DNA of 7,320 nucleotides, from NCBI GenBank assembly GCA_023421875.1, contig JAEZSM010000201.1, positions 1 to 7,320 of the forward strand, given 5' to 3'. A program made the translations under genes and the position numbers. Under the pieces are notes generated by a model. It saw only the letters and a list, made by a program, of their open reading frames with translations. It made no database searches and was not told the DNA's origin. Source of the stretch: Spirochaetota bacterium. GTDB taxonomy: Bacteria; Spirochaetota; Spirochaetia; Treponematales; Rectinemataceae. Below, piece by piece: positions 1 through 3,971 of this stretch (the first letter of the stretch is position 1; each line of letters begins with the position of its first letter).

Positions 1-1617
1 GTGCTTAAACAGGGCGACGAGGTCACCATCAACGGCACCACCGGCGAGGTGTTCGCCACTTCCCTCCCCCTTACCAAGCCCGAACAGTCAAAGGAATTCA
101 AGACCCTCCTCTCCTGGTGCGACAAGGTTCGGAGCATGAAGGTCCGCACCAACGCCGACACTCCCCAGGACGCTGCCAAGGCCGTGGAACTGGGCGCCGA
201 AGGCATCGGTCTCTGCCGAACCGAGCACATGTTCTTCAAGGATTTCAAGAATCCCGCCAACTCCGAAAAGCGCCAGCTGGCCATTCAGGAAATGATTATC
301 GCCGACGACCTGGAGACCAGGAAAAAGGCCCTTGCCAAGCTCCTGCCCTTCCAGCGCGAGGACTTTATTGGCATCTTCGAAGCCATGAACGGCAAGCCCG
401 TCACCATCAGGCTCATCGATCCTCCCCTACACGAGTTCACACCCAAGGACGACAGCGGCGTCAACAAGCTCTCCAAGATCACCGGCAAAACACCTGAATT
501 CATCAGGATGCGCTGCGATCAGCTCCATGAGTCCAATCCCATGCTCGGCCACAGGGGCTGCCGCCTTGCCATCACCTATCCCGAGATTCTGGAAATGCAG
601 GTTACGGCTATTATCGAAGCCGCCGTGGAGTGCAACAAGAAAAAGGTCAAGGTGCTGCCCGAGATCATGATCCCCCTCACCATGGACAAAAAGGAATTCC
701 AGCTTCTGGCCGATCAGACCAGGGCAGTGGCAGACGCGATAATCGCCAAGGCCAAGTCCAAGGTTAAGTACCTGGTGGGCACCATGATCGAGATTCCCAG
801 GGCCGCCCTCCTGGCCGATGAGATTGCCGAGGCCGCGGAGTTCTTCTCCTTCGGCACCAACGACCTCACCCAGATGACCCTAGGTCTTTCCAGGGACGAT
901 GCGGGCCGCTTCCTCCCCGACTACGTCATGTCCGAAAAAGAAGGCGGCAAGGCTATCTTTGCCCAGGACCCCTTCGTTTCCATCGATCAGAGCGGCGTAG
1001 GCAAGCTGGTGAAGATGGGCATCGAGGGTGGACGATCCACCAGCCCTAACCTCAAGGTGGGTATCTGCGGCGAGCACGGCGGCGAATCCAAGAGCGTAAA
1101 GTTCTGCCACTCCGCCGGGATGAACTATGTGTCCTGCTCCCCCTACCGTGTGCCTATAGCTCGGCTGGCTGCCGCCCAGGCGGTGATCGAAGATTCCGCC
1201 GAGGCCAAGCCGGCCAAGAAATCCGCATCCAAGGTTGCATCCAGGGTTGCCAAGACAGTAAAAGCAGCCCCGGCCCCGGCCAAGGGTCGCGGCAGACCTG
1301 CAACCAAGGCTGTAAAAGAAAGCGCCGCCAAGACCCCCAAGACCGCCACGGCCAAGAAGACCGTAAGGGCCAAGGCTGTCAAGACTGTGGCGAAAAAAGC
1401 AGTCGCCAAAAAGACAGTCACTAAAAAGGCTGCCGCTCCCAAGGCTCTAAAAGCCACCCGCGGACCCAAGGCGGCGAAAGCAAGCGTCAAAACCGCCAAG
1501 ACCGTCAAAGCCAAGCCCGTGGCCGCCAAGAAAGCGGTTAAGAAGCCGGCCAAGGCCGAAACCAAGGCCAAGCGCCCGGTGGGCAGGCCCAAGGGTTCAT
1601 CCAAGAAGAAGGCCTAA
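1..1617 (+). CDS. ppdK: Pyruvate, phosphate dikinase, C-terminal part (5'-truncated by the window), with a histone H1-like C-terminal tail
   Basis: PPDK interconverts pyruvate and phosphoenolpyruvate, using ATP and Pi on one side and AMP and PPi on the other. The window starts inside the gene: the opening VLKQGDEVTINGTTGEV is the end of the phosphohistidine swivelling domain, so the first GTG is an internal Val and the ATP-grasp and His domains lie upstream. The PEP-binding TIM barrel follows at about residues 30-396 of the visible part. It carries GAEGIGLCRTEHMFF (Arg73), the RLIDPPLHEF loop (Arg137), NPMLGHRGCR, GTMIEIPRAAL (Glu264), FGTNDLTQ (285-288) and the catalytic-Cys motif GICGEHGGE (Cys356). 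These match the known PEP-site residues of the family, so the core looks active. About six extra residues follow SRDDAG compared with the clostridial enzyme as I recall it. PPDK normally stops just after the LAAAQA helix (389-394); here the frame runs on to residue 538 as a Lys-rich tail, annotated separately. A terminator lies 24 bases after the stop. Confidence 0.96.
   Translation: MLKQGDEVTINGTTGEVFATSLPLTKPEQSKEFKTLLSWCDKVRSMKVRTNADTPQDAAKAVELGAEGIGLCRTEHMFFKDFKNPANSEKRQLAIQEMIIADDLETRKKALAKLLPFQREDFIGIFEAMNGKPVTIRLIDPPLHEFTPKDDSGVNKLSKITGKTPEFIRMRCDQLHESNPMLGHRGCRLAITYPEILEMQVTAIIEAAVECNKKKVKVLPEIMIPLTMDKKEFQLLADQTRAVADAIIAKAKSKVKYLVGTMIEIPRAALLADEIAEAAEFFSFGTNDLTQMTLGLSRDDAGRFLPDYVMSEKEGGKAIFAQDPFVSIDQSGVGKLVKMGIEGGRSTSPNLKVGICGEHGGESKSVKFCHSAGMNYVSCSPYRVPIARLAAAQAVIEDSAEAKPAKKSASKVASRVAKTVKAAPAPAKGRGRPATKAVKESAAKTPKTATAKKTVRAKAVKTVAKKAVAKKTVTKKAAAPKALKATRGPKAAKASVKTAKTVKAKPVAAKKAVKKPAKAETKAKRPVGRPKGSSKKKA
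1189..1614 (+). repeat. Low-complexity Lys/Ala-rich (histone H1-like) tail of PPDK with two AT-hook-like motifs
   Basis: This in-frame segment codes for visible residues 397-538 of the PPDK protein. By my count it has about 40 Lys and 7 Arg against 5 acidic residues, with no aromatic residue, Met, Cys or His. The rest is almost all Ala, Val, Thr, Pro, Ser and Gly. A short degenerate pentapeptide repeat is visible at 464-478 (AKKAV, AKKTV, TKKAA). GRGRP at 429-433 and KRPVGRPKG at 524-532 resemble AT-hook cores, which bind the minor groove of AT-rich DNA. The composition resembles bacterial histone H1-like proteins and AlgP-type tails. It lacks an ATG and a visible ribosome binding site of its own, so it is best read as part of the PPDK polypeptide and not as a separate gene. 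Its function is unknown; nucleic acid or polyanion binding is inference. Confidence 0.9.
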
Positions 1618-1641
1618 TCTGTAGATAACCGCTACGAATTG

Positions 1642-1681
1642 AAAAGAGCCCCGGAGCTAAAAAGCCCCGGGGCTCTTTTTT
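1642..1681. terminator. Bidirectional intrinsic terminator between ppdK and dtd
   Basis: A perfect 13-bp stem pairs 1642-1654 (AAAAGAGCCCCGG) with 1667-1679, around a 12-base loop. The plus strand ends in a T run for ppdK. The A run at the left gives a T run on the minus strand, where the hairpin lies downstream of the convergent dtd gene. One element therefore appears to serve both converging units. Confidence 0.93.
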
Positions 1682-1718
1682 CGAGCGTTGGACAGGGAAC
1701 CTGAATCTGTTACGCGCT

Positions 1719-2180
1719 TTAAAACATTTTCTCCGAATCCAGCAGAATGCTGACCGGACCTTCCAGCGCCGCCTGGATGTGCATGATTTGACCGAAAGCG
1801 CCCTGCTCCGTATGGATTCCCCTGGCGCGCAGGTGCCGCACGAAACTTTCGTACAGCTCCAAGGCAGCATCATTGCCAGCGGCATGGTTGAACGAGGGTC
1901 TGCGTCCCTTCCTGGCGTCGCCATAAAGGGTAAACTGAGAAATCGCCAGCGCCTCATAGCCAAGGTCCATCAAAGAGAGATTCATTTTCTCTTCCCTGTC
2001 CATGAAGATGCGCAAGCCTGCGATCTTTTCGGCCATGTAGACCGCATCATCCTCCCGGTCCGCATTACTCACGCCGAGAAAGAGTATCAGCCCCGCCCCG
2101 ATCTTCCCCACAACCCTGCGGGAGGGTCCTTCGCCCACAGCCACCGATGCCGAGGACACTCTTTGGACAATGGCACGCAT
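1719..2180 (-). CDS. dtd: D-aminoacyl-tRNA deacylase (DTD)
   Basis: This 153-residue protein hydrolyses D-aminoacyl-tRNAs (and mischarged Gly-tRNAAla in the known family), recycling tRNA in the cytoplasm. Its length is close to the usual 145-150 residues. It opens MRAIVQRVSSASV, like nearly all family members. The LRIFMDREEKMNLSL stretch (56-70) and the signature SQFTLYGDARKGRRPSF (81-97) are clear. Near the C-terminus lies the Gly-cisPro motif that gives chiral selectivity, with Gly141-Pro142 kept but flanked as LEGPVS where the family usually has NDGPVT. The start codon overlaps the rpe stop by one base (TGATG), so translation is probably coupled to rpe. It is the last gene of the minus-strand unit and ends just before the bidirectional terminator. 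Confidence 0.95.
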   Translation of the reverse strand: MRAIVQRVSSASVAVGEGPSRRVVGKIGAGLILFLGVSNADREDDAVYMAEKIAGLRIFMDREEKMNLSLMDLGYEALAISQFTLYGDARKGRRPSFNHAAGNDAALELYESFVRHLRARGIHTEQGAFGQIMHIQAALEGPVSILLDSEKMF

Positions 2181-2854
2181 CAGCAGACATGCCTTGTGAT
2201 ATACGGAGCTCTCATCTGTTCCAGCAAGGACCCGGGATCGGGCGAGGAGAAAAAAGCCGAGCCCATAACCAGGACATCGGGTCTTGCCTCAGCCGCCTGC
2301 GTGGCCGTGGAGGGGCCGATGCCGCCGTCTACGGAAACAAGAAAAGCAGCCTTGAGCTCGGCGCGGAGTCGCCTCAATTTTTTTACTTTTTCCAGGCAGA
2401 AGGGCAACAACTCCTGACCTCCGTACCCCGGATTGACGGTCATAACCAGGACAAGATCGACGAAGGGCAAGAGTTCCTCTATGGCCGCAACCGGCGTCGA
2501 CGGCACGATGGAAATGCCCGGCCTGCTCCCCTTGTCCCGTATTGCCTGGATGCAACGGTGGGCGTGAACGCAGACTTCGGGGTGAAAGGTGATGTAATCG
2601 GCCCCGGCGTTGGCGAATTCCTCGATCCGCCGCTCAGGCTCCTCCACCATAAGATGGGCATCCAGAGGGAGCTTCGTACGCTTTCTTATGTCCTGCACCA
2701 TCTTGGCGCCGAAGGTGATGGGCGGGACGAAATGACCGTCCATGACATCAAGGTGAACCCAGTCCGATCCGCTTAATTCTATGGCGCGGAGCGCCGAGTC
2801 GATATCGGCAAAATCGGCTGAAAGGATAGATGGGGCAATGAGCGGTTCATGCAT
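2180..2854 (-). CDS. rpe: Ribulose-phosphate 3-epimerase
   Basis: Rpe interconverts D-ribulose 5-phosphate and D-xylulose 5-phosphate in the pentose phosphate pathway. The 224-residue length is normal for this TIM-barrel enzyme. Visible motifs are IAPSILSADF at the N-terminus (Ser9), VHLDVMDGHFVP (metal ligands His34 and Asp36), DAHLMVEEPE (His67), MTVNPGYGGQ (138-147, the phosphate-site loop), VDGGIG (175-180, catalytic and metal ligand Asp176) and the phosphate-binding VMGSAFF near 196-202. All four metal ligands and both catalytic Asp residues are present, so it should be active. VPSTP (118-122) stands where many homologues have NPATP. The start at 2854 gives the usual N-terminus, a few residues before the PSILSADF strand. 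It is the first gene of an rpe-dtd unit, with a one-base overlap to dtd. Confidence 0.97.
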   Translation of the reverse strand: MHEPLIAPSILSADFADIDSALRAIELSGSDWVHLDVMDGHFVPPITFGAKMVQDIRKRTKLPLDAHLMVEEPERRIEEFANAGADYITFHPEVCVHAHRCIQAIRDKGSRPGISIVPSTPVAAIEELLPFVDLVLVMTVNPGYGGQELLPFCLEKVKKLRRLRAELKAAFLVSVDGGIGPSTATQAAEARPDVLVMGSAFFSSPDPGSLLEQMRAPYITRHVC

Positions 2855-2860
2855 ACCCTG

Positions 2861-2889
2861 ATTTTACCACGGAGGATCGGTCCTGGGAA
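2861..2889 (-). promoter_or_regulatory. Candidate sigma70-type promoter for rpe-dtd
   Basis: On the minus strand a TTCCCA -35-like box (2889-2884) is followed 17 bases later by TAAAAT (2866-2861), which is preceded by TGG and so resembles an extended -10. The -10 ends only six bases before the rpe ATG. A transcript from here would begin at or very near the start codon, so it would be leaderless. Called by eye from consensus match only. Confidence 0.5.
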
Positions 2890-2955
2890 GCGAAAGCCGC
2901 CGCCGCCTCGCTTTCGTCCGCGCCGCAGGGCTCCGGGAGCGGTTTTATGCATCGA

Positions 2956-2985
2956 TTGACTCTGCCCTTATCGATCGGGTAGTAT
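2956..2985 (+). promoter_or_regulatory. Candidate sigma70-type promoter for the TPR gene-greA operon
   Basis: TTGACT at 2956-2961 (five of six matches to the -35 consensus) is followed 18 bases later by TAGTAT at 2980-2985 (four of six to the -10). Transcription would start near 2992. An in-frame ATG at 2984 lies inside the -10 box, so the next in-frame ATG at 3020 is the more likely translation start, giving a leader of about 28 bases. Confidence 0.65.
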
Positions 2986-3019
2986 GATTTATTACAGCGA
3001 TATTCGGAATTGGATAAGC

Positions 3020-3958
3020 ATGCAAAATCAGGACCGCGTTTCATCTTTGCTCGCCTCGGGCTATGAGTGTCTCAAGAATGCCGACCTCGGTTCGGCGTTA
3101 AAAGCCTTCGACCAGGCTATGCACGAGGACTTCGACAACGCCGAGGTTCTGTTTGCCATGAAATGCGCCCAATTCTGGAACGGCATGCTGGTTGAGCTTT
3201 CCGGGCTTGAAACCGCCCTGGGCAAGGGTGATCGCATCATAGTCCGCTGGAAATCTTTCCAGGATTTTTTGACGCGAATCCCAGGGGATTTCGAAAAGGC
3301 TCTCTATGCATTCAAGCGCCTTGCCTTCGGCCTTGCCCTGGACTTCTACCTCTCGGTTCCCGACGAAGTTAAAAGCTCCCTGGGGGCCGAATTCGATTTT
3401 CGCTTGGGCAGGTGCAGGAAGGCCTTGGGCGATTACGAAACTGCCTTGCAGCACCTCGAGAGGGCTGCCAAGTTCAAGAAGGACGACGCGCGCTATATGG
3501 CTGAACTGGCTGACTGCCAAGCCCTTTCGGGCGAGCAGCGGATTTCCAAGACCCTCTTCAGGGAAGCCTTTTTTATAGCCCCCGACAAGGTCGACCTGGA
3601 GCTTCTGGAATCCGACATGATCAGAAAGCTTATACAGCGGACCCAGGAACTGCAGGGGGCTGCCAAGGAACTCGCCGAATGGATACCGGTGTACGGAGAG
3701 CTCTCGGGGCTTTTCGGCCTGGCAAGGGAGCTGACTCCTTCGGAGCGCTCCCGGCTTACCTCATCCATGTTCCAGCTCGAAAACGACATCAGGGAGAATC
3801 CTGCCCTTGAACAGAGCCTGAAACCCAGGCTTCTGAACAGGTATTTTTGGCTGCTCCGGCATTATGAAGCCACCGGCGCCGAGCAGGCCAAGCTCGACAA
3901 GACATTGCAGAAAATCCGGCTGCTCGATGAGACTATCTTCAAGCAGTATGAATCTTAG
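3020..3958 (+). CDS. TPR-repeat protein of unknown function, first gene of the greA operon
   Basis: I do not recognise a named family for this 312-residue, probably cytoplasmic protein; no signal peptide or membrane segment is visible. It is helical with tetratricopeptide-like units. One is at about residues 6-39 (pattern A-GYECLKNADLGSALKAFDQA). A clear tandem pair follows at about 124-157 (LGRCRKALGDYETALQHLERA) and 158-191. The last third (about 195-312) is charged and helical without an obvious repeat. The start at 3020 was preferred over the in-frame ATG at 2984 because the latter lies inside the predicted -10 box; the Shine-Dalgarno match before 3020 is weak (GGAT). The gene ends 13 bases before the greA ATG with no terminator between, so the two are probably co-transcribed. 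TPR units usually mediate protein contacts; a link to GreA or RNA polymerase is inferred from position only. Confidence 0.85.
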   Translation: MQNQDRVSSLLASGYECLKNADLGSALKAFDQAMHEDFDNAEVLFAMKCAQFWNGMLVELSGLETALGKGDRIIVRWKSFQDFLTRIPGDFEKALYAFKRLAFGLALDFYLSVPDEVKSSLGAEFDFRLGRCRKALGDYETALQHLERAAKFKKDDARYMAELADCQALSGEQRISKTLFREAFFIAPDKVDLELLESDMIRKLIQRTQELQGAAKELAEWIPVYGELSGLFGLARELTPSERSRLTSSMFQLENDIRENPALEQSLKPRLLNRYFWLLRHYEATGAEQAKLDKTLQKIRLLDETIFKQYES

Positions 3959-3960
3959 TG

Positions 3961-3965
3961 AGGAG
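3961..3965 (+). promoter_or_regulatory. Ribosome binding site that sets the greA start
   Basis: AGGAG lies six bases before the ATG at 3972. The reading frame is open further upstream, with ATGs at 3864 and 3948, but those overlap the TPR gene and lack a comparable site. This supports 3972 (MADTQLVDKV) as the start. Confidence 0.85.
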
Positions 3966-3971
3966 AACGCT

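Larger units (their letters stand above)
2855..3019. other. Divergent intergenic region between rpe and the TPR gene
   Basis: The region holds the two candidate promoters described separately. Between them is a small inverted repeat, CGAAAGC at 2891-2897 pairing with GCTTTCG at 2910-2916 around a GC-rich 12-base loop, with no T run after it. Two copies of the palindrome ATCGAT lie at 2951-2956 and 2970-2975, 19 bases apart, and the first overlaps the plus-strand -35 box. No RNA gene is recognisable. Confidence 0.6.

Noticed and set aside
1390..1434. A-runs in the PPDK tail as a programmed frameshift site
   Set aside because: The runs are not in the phase needed for a classic A-AAA-AAG slip (they read G-AAA-AAA, C-AAA-AAG and T-AAA-AAG). 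The zero frame already runs cleanly to a stop just before a terminator.
1143..1604. A 153-codon open frame on the minus strand opposite the PPDK tail
   Set aside because: It is the complement of Lys/Ala-rich codons and so reads as Ala/Leu/Val-rich pseudo-membrane sequence. It has no ribosome binding site and no recognisable family.
1779..2776. Two overlapping plus-strand open frames opposite dtd and rpe
   Set aside because: Both are antisense to well-identified enzymes with intact motifs, and neither has recognisable protein features.
2891..2916. Inverted repeat in the divergent region as a terminator or riboswitch
   Set aside because: The stem is only seven base pairs with a 12-base loop and no T run, and it lies upstream of both predicted transcription starts, so it probably is not transcribed.
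2847..3044. A 65-codon minus-strand frame covering the divergent intergenic region
   Set aside because: It spans both candidate promoters and the rpe start, has no family signature or ribosome binding site, and looks like chance.
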